Of a DNA stretch of 38,501 nucleotides, positions 23,665 to 31,970 are shown piece after piece. Numbering within the stretch: the first letter of the stretch is position 1; every line of letters begins with the position of its first letter. Made by a program: the position numbers and the translations under genes. The stretch comes from Deltaproteobacteria bacterium (GTDB taxonomy: Bacteria; Desulfobacterota; Syntrophia; Syntrophales; Smithellaceae): NCBI GenBank assembly GCA_021372815.1, contig JAJFTS010000225.1, positions 1 through 38,501 of the forward strand, given 5' to 3'. The notes beneath the pieces were generated by a model. It was not told the DNA's origin. It did no database searches and saw only the letters and a list, made by a program, of their open reading frames with translations.

Positions 23665-24810
23665 TTAAATGCCTTCTGTTTTTATTTCCAACTTCTTCTC
23701 ATGCCTATCCAAGGCAAGTTCAATCAATTTATCTAAAAGATCACCGTATTTGAGTCCGGTGGCTTCCCACAGTTTTGGATACATGCTGATGCTGGTGAAT
23801 CCGGGCAGGGTGTTTATTTCGTTAAGATAGAATTTACCGGTTTTCTTATCCAGGAAGAAATCGACCCGTGCCATGGAAGTACAGCCGAGCGCCATATAGC
23901 CTTCCACGGCGATCTTTCTGATCTTATCGGAAAGGGATTTGTTGATTTGGGCGGGAATTTTCAGCGCCGCGCCGTTGGGATCAATATACTTGGCTTCATA
24001 GGAATAAAATTCATGCTGGGGAATTATTTCGCCCAGAACCGATCCGGCGGGTTTTTCATTGCCCAGAACGGCGCATTCGATTTCGCGGCAGTCAATCGCC
24101 TTTTCAATCATTACACGATTGTCAAACTGAAAAGCGAAATTCATCGCCGCTGCGAGCGATTCTTTTTTCTTCACTTTCTTTACGCCCACGGAGGAGCCGG
24201 TGCAGACCGGTTTGACAAAAAGCGGCAACCCCAGTTTGGCCAGAGCGTCCTTCATAATATTTTTGGCGTTAGCGTTCTCCCGCCAGTGCTGTTTATTTAC
24301 AGTTACGGAAGGCACAACCGGAATACCTTTCTCTTTGAGCAATCTTTTGGCAATATCTTTATCCATGCCCACAGCCGAGCCGATGACATCCGCGCCCACA
24401 TAAGGCACCATCGCCAGTTCCAGCAGTCCCTGCAGAGCGCCGTCCTCACCAAACGTTCCGTGCAGTACGGGAATCACAACATCCACAATCACTTCTTTAT
24501 TTTTGTTTTTGATATCATAGAGATGGAGTTTGTTTTTCTGCTCAAAATGATTAACAAGCCATGTGCCCTTTTTTTTCAGGGCCATTTTTCTGCCAAAATC
24601 CTTATCGGAAATAATTTCGGGATTTTCCTGAACGTACCAGCGGCCGTCTCTATCGAGACCGATGGCTGTTACTGTATATTTATTGCGGTCAAGAGCAGAG
24701 AAAACCGAAGCCGCGGAACAAAGCGAAACATCGTGCTCGCCCGACCTGCCGCCGTATAAAACGCCTATTCTTATTTTGGGAGCTTTTTTCAAACCTGTTT
24801 TCATCGTCAT
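23665..24810 (-). CDS. ddl: D-alanine--D-alanine ligase
   Basis: ATP-grasp ligase joining two D-Ala for peptidoglycan, the step after alanine racemase. About 381 residues. Visible are YGGRSGEHDVSL at the N-terminus, HGTFGEDGALQGLLE, the PYVGADVIGSAVGMDK loop, GSSVGVKKV in the ATP-grasp, and the metal/substrate segment LNEINTLPGFTSISMYP. The length and the FGRKMALKK insertion suit the longer DdlA type. ATG 24810 has AAGGA five bases upstream; ATG 24825 or 24816 are alternatives. The MITE-like repeat may form its 3' structure. Confidence 0.95.
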   Translation of the reverse strand: MTMKTGLKKAPKIRIGVLYGGRSGEHDVSLCSAASVFSALDRNKYTVTAIGLDRDGRWYVQENPEIISDKDFGRKMALKKKGTWLVNHFEQKNKLHLYDIKNKNKEVIVDVVIPVLHGTFGEDGALQGLLELAMVPYVGADVIGSAVGMDKDIAKRLLKEKGIPVVPSVTVNKQHWRENANAKNIMKDALAKLGLPLFVKPVCTGSSVGVKKVKKKESLAAAMNFAFQFDNRVMIEKAIDCREIECAVLGNEKPAGSVLGEIIPQHEFYSYEAKYIDPNGAALKIPAQINKSLSDKIRKIAVEGYMALGCTSMARVDFFLDKKTGKFYLNEINTLPGFTSISMYPKLWEATGLKYGDLLDKLIELALDRHEKKLEIKTEGI

Positions 24811-24942
24811 ATTCATCCTTGCCATCGGGAGATTTATTTGTCTTATGATTACCGGTTAGATATACGCTTTGAACGCCGAAGTTGTCAATTTAATTTTGGT
24901 ATTTATCCGTTTGCAATGAGATACGGCATTGAAACCGGAGCC

Positions 24943-24971
24943 TTGACAACGATAATTTCTGTAAATATATT
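24943..24971 (+). promoter_or_regulatory. Sigma-70-type promoter of the HExxH/FmdB pair
   Basis: Perfect TTGACA (24943-24948), 17-base spacer, TATATT (24966-24971), with a start expected near 24978 and a short leader of under 30 bases. Confidence 0.75.
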
Positions 24972-25005
24972 AGCGCCGAAGTAAAGAAATATTTGCGGTG
25001 ATTTT

Positions 25006-25542
25006 ATGCCCCTTTATTTTAGTGCGGCGCAAGTGCCCGTAACAAAAAAAGCTTTCAACGATGCCGAAAATCTGGTATCGCGTCAATTCAGATTGAGCGA
25101 GCCTGAATTTAAAAAGAATAAATATGATGTAAAAACACTCGCTTACCTGGATAAGGAAGAAATAAGGGACGGCGCTTTTGCTCATCTCTGCAAATATTCT
25201 TATGAAAAACCCGGCGGATTAGCGGAAAATGGCGAAAGCAACTTTGATTTTTACCGGATCTGCCTGCAGGACAATATCATTCTGGACGCGGTGGAAAGGG
25301 CTAATTCATTTATCAAATTAAGTCCTTTAATGCTCTATATAGCCGTCCATGAATTGATTCACGTCCTGCGTTTTACCAGCGGTGAGATTGATTTTGAAGC
25401 CGGCGCGGAAGAAAAGGAAAAAGAAGAGGTTATCGTGAACAATTTAACCCGCGCAGCTTTATTGCCGGTTAAAGGTTATGATTTAGAAATAGTTTTGGAC
25501 TGCTTTAGCAGTAATTTTAAAAGTTTTGATTCATTTAATTAA
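25006..25542 (+). CDS. Uncharacterised protein with an HExxH zinc-protease-like motif
   Basis: A 178-residue soluble protein that I do not recognise. It contains AVHELIHVLRF with His115, Glu116 and His119, the metal-binding and catalytic pattern of zincin peptidases, inside a helix, followed by an acidic segment (EEKEKEEV, about 145-152) that could supply a third ligand. The fold outside this motif is unknown, and a short HExxH can arise by chance. It has its own consensus promoter and is followed after 18 bases by an FmdB zinc-ribbon gene, so the two are probably cotranscribed. The ribosome site (GGTGA) is weak. Confidence 0.6.
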   Translation: MPLYFSAAQVPVTKKAFNDAENLVSRQFRLSEPEFKKNKYDVKTLAYLDKEEIRDGAFAHLCKYSYEKPGGLAENGESNFDFYRICLQDNIILDAVERANSFIKLSPLMLYIAVHELIHVLRFTSGEIDFEAGAEEKEKEEVIVNNLTRAALLPVKGYDLEIVLDCFSSNFKSFDSFN

Positions 25543-25560
25543 GGGAGGTAAGTTTTTCAC

Positions 25561-25842
25561 ATGCCTATTTATGAATATAAATGCCAGAAATGCGGTAAAC
25601 AATTTGAAGCGTTTCAGGGGATTACCGATCCGGAATTGAAAAGCTGCAAATTCTGCAAGGGTAAGGTACAAAAACTGGTTTCGTTATCCTCTTTCAGCCT
25701 GAAGGGTTCAGGATGGTACGTAACGGATTATAAGGGCAAGAAACCGGGGACGACTCCCAGAAAGGAAAAAGTTGAAACCGGCGAAAGTTCTGCAGTTAAA
25801 GAAACAACAACTGGAACTGCCAAGACCGGCAAAGAAGACTAG
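25561..25842 (+). CDS. FmdB-family zinc-ribbon protein
   Basis: A 93-residue protein whose first 45 residues are the FmdB/CxxC_CxxC regulatory zinc ribbon: MPIYEYKCQKCGKQFE, then CKFCKGKVQKLVS. The tail (about 62-93) is Thr/Lys/Glu-rich and probably disordered. GGGAGGT lies upstream of ATG. Family members are of uncertain function; some were proposed as regulators. Confidence 0.9.
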   Translation: MPIYEYKCQKCGKQFEAFQGITDPELKSCKFCKGKVQKLVSLSSFSLKGSGWYVTDYKGKKPGTTPRKEKVETGESSAVKETTTGTAKTGKED

Positions 25843-25931
25843 TGACACTCGCGAGCTTGACGGACAAATTATGCCGGGCGCATAGCGCTGCGGTGTAACA
25901 ACCGAAGTGAAGCTTGAACGTAAATACAATG

Positions 25932-25967
25932 AATCCCGATAAGCAATGCTTATCGGGATTAAATTTT
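25932..25967 (+). terminator. Strong Rho-independent terminator after FmdB gene
   Basis: A 14-base perfect stem AATCCCGATAAGCA (25932-25945) / TGCTTATCGGGATT (25947-25960) with almost no loop, followed by AAATTTT. Confidence 0.85.
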
Positions 25968-26020
25968 AGTTCATTGGAATACAAAAAACTAACGCTGATG
26001 GCGGCTTTTATTGTGAGACT

Positions 26021-26092
26021 CAAATTTCAAAAACGACTACCCTAAATACCCTGAAGGGCACCATGGGGGCACTACAGGTGCATTGAAATTTG
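26021..26092. repeat. Structured inverted repeat between the FmdB terminator and the second GGDEF gene
   Basis: CAAATTTCAA (26021-26030) and TTGAAATTTG (26083-26092) are perfectly complementary. Inside, GCACC (26058-26062) pairs with GGTGC (26077-26081). The 72-base unit has no ORF. The 302-base gap 25843-26144 otherwise holds only the FmdB terminator. Confidence 0.5.
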
Positions 26093-26144
26093 TAAGTTTC
26101 CAAAGCTTTCTTTGGGGGTCCATACCCTTGATTTCCTGCTGAAT

Positions 26145-27230
26145 TTAAGCAGGCGTCAAAGGCTCATATTCCACTCGATCCCGGCCGTTCGCCTTGGCTC
26201 TGTATAGCGCCGTATCCGCCCTGTTTATCGCTTCTTCAATGACTTCATTGGATTGATATTCCGTTACGCCGACGGATATGGTAATCCTGAAATCAGAAGG
26301 CATTTTTTCAAATACAAGATCTTTAATCTTTTTCCGGATTCGTTCCGCGCAAATCGCCGCCTGATTTTTATCCGAATTGGTTAGAATAAGAATAAATTCT
26401 TCTCCGCCGTACCGGGCGATATGATCGATATTTCGCAGATTCGCCTGAGTTTCCTGGGCCACTGTCTTAAGAACAATGTCTCCGGCGGTATGACCGAAAG
26501 TATCGTTGACCCTTTTAAAATGATCCAAATCGAATATGCAGATGGAAAAAGGATGGATTCCACGATCCACGAGGGCTTTCTGATGTTCCAGAATTTTGTA
26601 CATCTGGCGCCGGTTGAAGACCTGCGTCAGGTCGTCTATAATCGCCAGTTTTTCGATGGTGGAAAGGGCGTGCGATATTTGCGCTCTTAATCTGGTAATA
26701 TATCCGCCGACCAGCGAGAACCACGGAAGAACCATTGCCAGAATCACGATGTTCAGGATATCTACTTTGCTGACCAGTTCCGGATTGATTTTGTAAAGCA
26801 GAAGGATCACCAGCGAGTAATTGACGACGGCAAACGCCGAAAGAAAGAGAAACTGCCAGACATTCAATCGGAAAAGCCCGAAAATAAAAACAACCAGATA
26901 GGTAAGCAGGACCAGACTTCTCATGGAGTCGGCGTAATAAGCGATGACCATCACCCAGAAGGTGGCGATAACCATTTGAAGCAGGGTCAGGCTGGGATCT
27001 TTAAGTTTTTTATTATATCCGCTTCTGATGAGTGCATAGATCAAAACATTGCAGAAGAGTATTCCCAAAGAACTGGCAAAAAGTGTTTTAATTCCCGCCC
27101 TGGTCATTAATCCCTGCGAGTAGAACAAGACGCAGATAGTAAACCACATCAGGTAAGAACCCAGAGCCATGAAAAACCGTTTCAGCCTTAGCGTCTGATT
27201 ATGATCGTCATCAGGAAATATTCTGAACAT
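26145..27230 (-). CDS. Membrane diguanylate cyclase (GGDEF)
   Basis: A 361-residue protein: about six hydrophobic segments in residues 20-185, then a GGDEF domain (about 195-361) with DLDHFKRVNDTFGHTAGD, active-site GGEEF and the inhibitory RNID five residues before it. Predicted c-di-GMP synthase with feedback inhibition. The membrane part is not similar to that of the GGDEF protein at 18482. A G-rich ribosome site precedes ATG. Confidence 0.92.
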   Translation of the reverse strand: MFRIFPDDDHNQTLRLKRFFMALGSYLMWFTICVLFYSQGLMTRAGIKTLFASSLGILFCNVLIYALIRSGYNKKLKDPSLTLLQMVIATFWVMVIAYYADSMRSLVLLTYLVVFIFGLFRLNVWQFLFLSAFAVVNYSLVILLLYKINPELVSKVDILNIVILAMVLPWFSLVGGYITRLRAQISHALSTIEKLAIIDDLTQVFNRRQMYKILEHQKALVDRGIHPFSICIFDLDHFKRVNDTFGHTAGDIVLKTVAQETQANLRNIDHIARYGGEEFILILTNSDKNQAAICAERIRKKIKDLVFEKMPSDFRITISVGVTEYQSNEVIEEAINRADTALYRAKANGRDRVEYEPLTPA

Positions 27231-27281
27231 TTGAACCCCCCTTCATGATTCTTATATTCAAAACAACTGACTTTTTTATAT

Positions 27282-27311
27282 TATATAATCTGCAAAACTT
27301 TCTGCTGTCAA
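27282..27311 (-). promoter_or_regulatory. Candidate promoter of the second GGDEF gene
   Basis: Minus strand TTGACA (27311-27306) with TATATA (27287-27282) after 18 bases; a perfect TATAAT lies two bases further on (27285-27280) at a less favourable 20-base spacing. Confidence 0.5.
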
Positions 27312-27353
27312 GAGAGGAATAAAATCCACAAAAAATTTTTATGAACTTTCCAT

Positions 27354-28397
27354 TTATGCGACAGTATTAAAATAGGGCTGGAGCTCCCGGCACAATTCTT
27401 CCGGAACAGTCGGACAAATAATTTCATTGTGCAGCTTTTCAAAATAGTTCAAATCGCTGGTTCCCAGCGGATAAATCACAAAGCGGGGAACGATTTTCCC
27501 CTGAACAAAAAAATAATTATTGTTGGTCATGGTGGCGTAGAACGACATGTTAAAACTGATAAAATTATTCACATAAAGATAGTTGAATACTTTGGACAGC
27601 CCCGTCAGGAATTCATTGAAATTTGATTCCGTTAAATCAAACAGAGATGTCTTCTCCCGGAAAATAAAGTCTATTTCGCCGGCCATGCCCTTCGGCGCAA
27701 AACTGGTCAGCCAGCAGACAACGCCTGTATTGGCGATAAACCTTTTATCCGCTTTCTTCTCCAAAGCGATTAAATTATTCCACAGGTTGTCTCCGTTGGA
27801 GGCTGCGGCGTAATTATGGGCGCTGGTCAGGAGCTTTTGCATAAAGCTGGTGGGTTTATATCCGGCAATTGTCTGCAAGTGCGGATGAATCATGCCGCCG
27901 CCGGCGGGCGGCATATAGTTCCAGTTGATCGAGCAATACTTGTAACCGAGATTCATTTCGACAACACGGTGGAAATAATCGCGGCATACGGCAAAACCGT
28001 CATGCATAAATTCCGGAGTCAATTCATTCAAAGGGACAAAATGACGCGATGAAAAAATCGCCACATTGTTGTTCTGATCATAAGGAAAGGCATTGGGGAA
28101 AAGACAGGCCTCTCCCCGCTTGAAATTACCTTCTTCAACGATATCGGGTGTAAACCGGGGGGTCGTTTTTTCAAAGAGATCCGGACAGAAAGGACACAGG
28201 GACTCCGGCGATTTTTCCAGATAAAAATCCATATCCGGCTTCTGGGTAATACGCATGCGATAAGGCAAAATACGGCACGCCACACCGGTGATTTCATCAT
28301 AACGCGATTCGATAGTGATTTTCTTTTCCTGATAGCCGCTGAAAGGATCAAGATAATATCCGGTTGAGATTTCTTTTTTAAATCCGAGGTCCCTCAT
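27354..28397 (-). CDS. GalT-like nucleotidyltransferase (HIT superfamily)
   Basis: A 347-residue member of the galactose-1-phosphate uridylyltransferase/ADP-glucose phosphorylase type. It has a CPFC zinc-knuckle near residue 68, a SINWNYMPPAGGGMIHPHLQ segment with His171-Pro-His173-Leu-Gln175 as the nucleotidyl-accepting HxHxQ site, and a matching C-terminal half. Which sugar phosphate and nucleotide it uses cannot be told. It ends a minus-strand operon, 26 bases after the DHH phosphoesterase, with AAGGAAGGA before ATG. Confidence 0.78.
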   Translation of the reverse strand: MRDLGFKKEISTGYYLDPFSGYQEKKITIESRYDEITGVACRILPYRMRITQKPDMDFYLEKSPESLCPFCPDLFEKTTPRFTPDIVEEGNFKRGEACLFPNAFPYDQNNNVAIFSSRHFVPLNELTPEFMHDGFAVCRDYFHRVVEMNLGYKYCSINWNYMPPAGGGMIHPHLQTIAGYKPTSFMQKLLTSAHNYAAASNGDNLWNNLIALEKKADKRFIANTGVVCWLTSFAPKGMAGEIDFIFREKTSLFDLTESNFNEFLTGLSKVFNYLYVNNFISFNMSFYATMTNNNYFFVQGKIVPRFVIYPLGTSDLNYFEKLHNEIICPTVPEELCRELQPYFNTVA

Positions 28398-28423
28398 AAT
28401 ATTCCTTCCTTTATAACGGCGTG

Positions 28424-29467
28424 TTAAACCTCGCCGGGAGTATGTCTAGGCTCTCTTCTCAAGCTTTTAAAAAGAAATTTTTCGATGTTTCTTTGAGATA
28501 ATTCACCCTCTACATTTTCCTTTAATAAATCCAGAGGAATTTCCATCCGTGCGGCGCTGCGGTGCCCTCCGCCCTTGCCGATCAAACCGAAAGCTCTTTG
28601 GGCGATATCACCGCAGTTTTGCCGGTAACCGTCGCCGCGGAAAATAATGACCAGCTTGTCGCCGATCCTTCCGGCCACGACGACATAGTAAGTGCCGATT
28701 AAACGCAAGTAAAAATCAGCGATCTGAACGCAGACGTCCGCACTTTCGACGTCTCCCAGGAAACAAACCCGCCGGCCGCGGAAATTATTCATGTGGTGAT
28801 AGGCGTAATTATAATATTTTAAAAAACGGTCGGGTGTCTGATTCAGTTCAATACGGCGGATGAACTGCATATTGGCGTATTTTGTATGATAATTATAAGC
28901 GTTGACATCCTCGATGATGATGGAACGGTTGAAATTGTCCGTGTCCGTTTTGATTCCGTAAAGCAATGCCGTATGGAGATTGCGGGGAATCTTTACGCGG
29001 GAAAAAAGCAAGTATTCGGTTAAAATACTGGACAAGGCGCCGTAATTGGGCCGGATATCTTCCAGAGGCGCGCTCCATAAGCCTTCGCGGGGATGATGAT
29101 CGAAAACAAAATGCGGTTTTAAAGAAGTTAATTCTTTATAGAAAAAAGAAGGCTGAGCGTCCAAAATAGCTACCAACCGGAAAGAATCGATATCTACCTG
29201 ATTGAGTAACTGAATGTAAAGATGCAGGGAAGAAACGAATTCGATATTCTGCTGTCTGATTAACGGTTCCGTGGAAACAAAAGCGCTTCTGGCAAGACCC
29301 TTGGTCCGCTGGATGATTTCACGCAATGCCATCGCCGACGCGATGGCATCGGGATCCGGGCTGCCGTGCATCAGAAACAATAAAGAATCATCAGGTTGGA
29401 CGATTTCCATAAGCTTTTTGAAGTTTAGCTCAGTTTCTTTCTTGATCGGTACGGAATCTTCTCTCAT
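28424..29467 (-). CDS. DHH/DHHA1 phosphoesterase (NrnA/RecJ-like)
   Basis: A 347-residue DHH-superfamily phosphoesterase. Metal-binding motifs are visible in order: HGSPDPDA (34-41), AILDAQ (about 96-101), FDHHPRE (Asp123-His124-His125) and GIKTDTDNF (about 170), followed by the DHHA1 substrate domain ending in GKGGGHRSAARM (about 293-304). Relatives degrade nanoRNA, pAp or cyclic di-AMP and its linear product. Which applies here is open, but a diadenylate-cyclase-like gene lies at 20890. It sits 36 bases after selD in the same operon; its own ribosome site is weak, suggesting coupling. Confidence 0.85.
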   Translation of the reverse strand: MREDSVPIKKETELNFKKLMEIVQPDDSLLFLMHGSPDPDAIASAMALREIIQRTKGLARSAFVSTEPLIRQQNIEFVSSLHLYIQLLNQVDIDSFRLVAILDAQPSFFYKELTSLKPHFVFDHHPREGLWSAPLEDIRPNYGALSSILTEYLLFSRVKIPRNLHTALLYGIKTDTDNFNRSIIIEDVNAYNYHTKYANMQFIRRIELNQTPDRFLKYYNYAYHHMNNFRGRRVCFLGDVESADVCVQIADFYLRLIGTYYVVVAGRIGDKLVIIFRGDGYRQNCGDIAQRAFGLIGKGGGHRSAARMEIPLDLLKENVEGELSQRNIEKFLFKSLRREPRHTPGEV

Positions 29468-29503
29468 GGTTTCGGCGTTGATGAATCAGCCTGTGATCCC
29501 TCC

Positions 29504-30556
29504 TTAGTAAACAAAAATTTTACCGGCATTTTCTTTGACAACTTCTCCGACAACCGCGGCATCGGCAATGCCCGCAGCGCGCATTGCCTCTACAAGTTTT
29601 TGCGCCTTGCCGGCGGGTAAACTGAAAAATAATCCTCCCGCCGTCTGCGGATCAAAAAGCACATCAAAAAGCCAATCCGGGCACGTCGGCTTTTTTTCGA
29701 CCTGATTCAGGCGAAAATTTTTATTGCGATAAAGACCGCCGGGAACAAAGCCTGTTTCCATCAAGTCACGCACGCCTTCAAAAACAGGCACTGCCGCGGA
29801 ATCGATGCGCAGGCCGACATCGCCTCCTTCGATCATTTCGCAGGCGTGTCCTAAAAAACCGAAGCCGGTGATATCGGTGCAGGCATGAACATCTTCTTCG
29901 GCAATCATCATTTCCGACGCTTTTTTGTTCAGAGCGCTCATGGAGTTGATGACGTTCTCCATCTGTTTTTCCGATGCTTCTCCGGCCTTGATCGCGGTGC
30001 TGATAATGCCTGTCCCCAGAGCTTTTGTCAAAACTAATTTGTCGCCGGCCCGGGCGCCGCGATTAAATAAAACTTTGTCCGGATGAACGATGCCGGTCAC
30101 GGAAAGGCCGTACTTGATTTCATTGTCTTCAACGCTGTGTCCGCCGACCAGCAAAACGCCGGCCTCGCGCATTTTATCCAATCCGCCATGCAGAACTTTC
30201 CGCAGCACGGAAATATCCATTGTTTTGATCGGGAAACAAACAATGTTCATGGCGGTTAAAGGTTTTGCCCCCATCGCGTAAATATCGTTGAGCGCATTGG
30301 CGGCGGCAATCTGGCCGAACACAAACGGATCATCAACCGTAGGAGTGAAAAAATCAACCGTCTGGACAATGGCGAGATCGGCGGAAATTTTATACACTCC
30401 CGCGTCTTCCGCATGCTCGAATCCGGTCAGCAAATTCGGATCCTGAACAAGCGGCAAATCGCGCATGATTTCGGACAGGTCGCCCGGACCTATCTTGCAG
30501 GCTCAACCCGCGCTTTGTACGGTTTGTGTTAAACGAACAGTTTTTTTCTCGTCCAT
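29504..30556 (-). CDS. selD: Selenide, water dikinase, a selenoprotein with Sec18 at an in-frame UGA
   Basis: Makes selenophosphate from selenide and ATP, the selenium donor for Sec-tRNA. A naive frame starts at ATG 30466, but that omits the essential N-terminus. Reading upstream from ATG 30556 (AGAGGG ribosome site) gives MDEKKTVRLTQTVQSAG, then TGA at 30505-30503, then ACKIGPGDLSEI and straight into the rest. This is the SelD active-site signature with Sec at position 18 and the catalytic Lys21. With it the protein is 350 residues, normal length. DFFTPTVDDP, GGHSVEDNEIKYG and TDITGFGFLGH are also visible. First of a selD-DHH-GalT group. Confidence 0.95.
30477..30505 (-). promoter_or_regulatory. 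Candidate bacterial SECIS element of selD
   Basis: The Sec codon TGA (30505-30503) is followed after 11 bases by a hairpin AGGTC (30491-30487) / GACCT (30481-30477) with the loop CGGGC. Position and G-rich loop suit a bacterial SECIS recognised by SelB. Confidence 0.65.
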
Positions 30557-30709
30557 TTTCCCTCTTTAAATTTTTCGCAAATGCTTTTTTTGAAACGAAA
30601 AACCAGTTAATCGATTATAAGGACAACCTTTTTGTCTGTCAATGTAATGTTTGGTGTAAAGGAGCGGGAAGAAGATGTTTCCGTTTCTTCTTTCACTCTT
30701 CGCCATCCA

Positions 30710-31924
30710 CTATTCGTATCTTTTAAGCTCAAAAAGCTTTTTGTCCTGTGTGGAAACAATGTGATAAAAACGATCTTGGGGAACATAAATATAAGGAACA
30801 TCGTCTTCCCGCCGGTATAAAAAATGAGAAAGAATCATCCTGTTGACCGCCTGATGACCGACGATCATAATATTTTTGGCGCGTCGGTTTAAAAAAAATG
30901 CTTTCTTGATTCCCTGTGTTATGCGCGGTTTCATGGTTTCATAACTTTCGCCTTCAGGGTAAACATAGTGATATTTGTCCGCTCCTCTTTTTTTAAAAAC
31001 ATGCGGCAGTTTTCTTTCGATGTCTTCATAAGTCATTTTTTCGCAAATTCCCGCGTTGATCTCATTAAATTCCTTAAGGGATATTATCCGGCAGTCGTCC
31101 TGCATGTCGCAAATAGCACGCGCCGTGTCCATGGTTCTGCTTTTTTCGCTGGTAAAAATGTAGGAAATCTTTTTCTTTTTAAAGAACAGACCCAGGGCGA
31201 CAGCCTGCGCACGGCCTTTGGGGGTTAATTTTGAGTTGCCGCCGATCCGGTTAGCGACGTTATATTCCGTTTCGGTGTGCCGGATGAGAAAAAGGTTTTT
31301 TACTTCATCCGTGACAATATAATCGCGCAATCTTTCGTAAAAAGGAATCACGTCGCTGTGTTTTTCCTCGATGATCATGTTTTGCAGTGAATCAATGCGC
31401 AGATAATTCCGTTCCGGCTTTAAAGGTTCATAAATCATTTTGTAGTAATCAATACGTTTTAGAAATTCCTTTGCCGCCCTGTCTTTTAAATGAGCAAACT
31501 CCGGCAGATTAATTTTTTCCTGAATGCTCAGGTGCAGAATATCTTCATCATCGTTGATGCATTCGATAAAAAGAAGAGGATGATCGTTAAGATGTTTTTC
31601 GATTGCCGCGCGCCGCGCCCTGCGGGCATTGGTCGCGTCCAGAATCGCGACCCGGCCGTTGCTGCGCAAATAGGTCTTGGCTCTTTCCATATTCAGGCGG
31701 GCGAATCCCTCGCGCAAAGCAACGGCGGCGTTGTTTTCCGGCGAATAAAAATCGGAATTTGCCGTTTCATCCAGGGGGCGGTAAAGTCTGCGCAAATTTC
31801 CATTATTAAATATCCGGGAGGCAATGCCGCTTTTCTGAAAGGCGTCACGCAGACGTACAGCGAGGGTTGATTTGCCCCGGGCGGGTAGTCCCATCAAAAC
31901 AATATATAATTTTTCATCGCTCAT
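30710..31924 (-). CDS. Bifunctional 6-phosphofructo-2-kinase/fructose-2,6-bisphosphatase-like protein
   Basis: A 404-residue two-domain protein laid out like the eukaryotic PFKFB enzymes. Residues 1 to about 210 are a kinase domain with P-loop GLPARGKST (12-20) and LDATNARRARR. Residues 212-404 are a histidine-phosphatase domain: LIRHTETEYN with His216 (Thr replaces the usual Gly of RHG), EINAGICEKMTYEDIE with the acid residue, YPEGESYETM, and GHQAVNR with the second His. PFKFB enzymes make and destroy fructose 2,6-bisphosphate, the hexose-flux signal. Such regulation is unusual in bacteria, so the substrate is inferred. It follows the acyl-ACP-reductase-like gene by 46 bases. Confidence 0.82.
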   Translation of the reverse strand: MSDEKLYIVLMGLPARGKSTLAVRLRDAFQKSGIASRIFNNGNLRRLYRPLDETANSDFYSPENNAAVALREGFARLNMERAKTYLRSNGRVAILDATNARRARRAAIEKHLNDHPLLFIECINDDEDILHLSIQEKINLPEFAHLKDRAAKEFLKRIDYYKMIYEPLKPERNYLRIDSLQNMIIEEKHSDVIPFYERLRDYIVTDEVKNLFLIRHTETEYNVANRIGGNSKLTPKGRAQAVALGLFFKKKKISYIFTSEKSRTMDTARAICDMQDDCRIISLKEFNEINAGICEKMTYEDIERKLPHVFKKRGADKYHYVYPEGESYETMKPRITQGIKKAFFLNRRAKNIMIVGHQAVNRMILSHFLYRREDDVPYIYVPQDRFYHIVSTQDKKLFELKRYE

Positions 31925-31970
31925 CTATTATGACTCCATGGATCATTTATCTTGCGCAAGCAATATTTGC

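Noticed and set aside
25990-26140. c-di-GMP (GEMM) riboswitch near the second GGDEF gene
   Set aside because: The segment lies at the 3' end of that gene and lacks the conserved GEMM core; only generic inverted repeats are seen.
30466-30556. Reading selD as a gene truncated at its 5' end or starting at ATG 30466
   Set aside because: The same frame upstream of the TGA encodes the expected SelD N-terminus, so a Sec codon explains it better than truncation.
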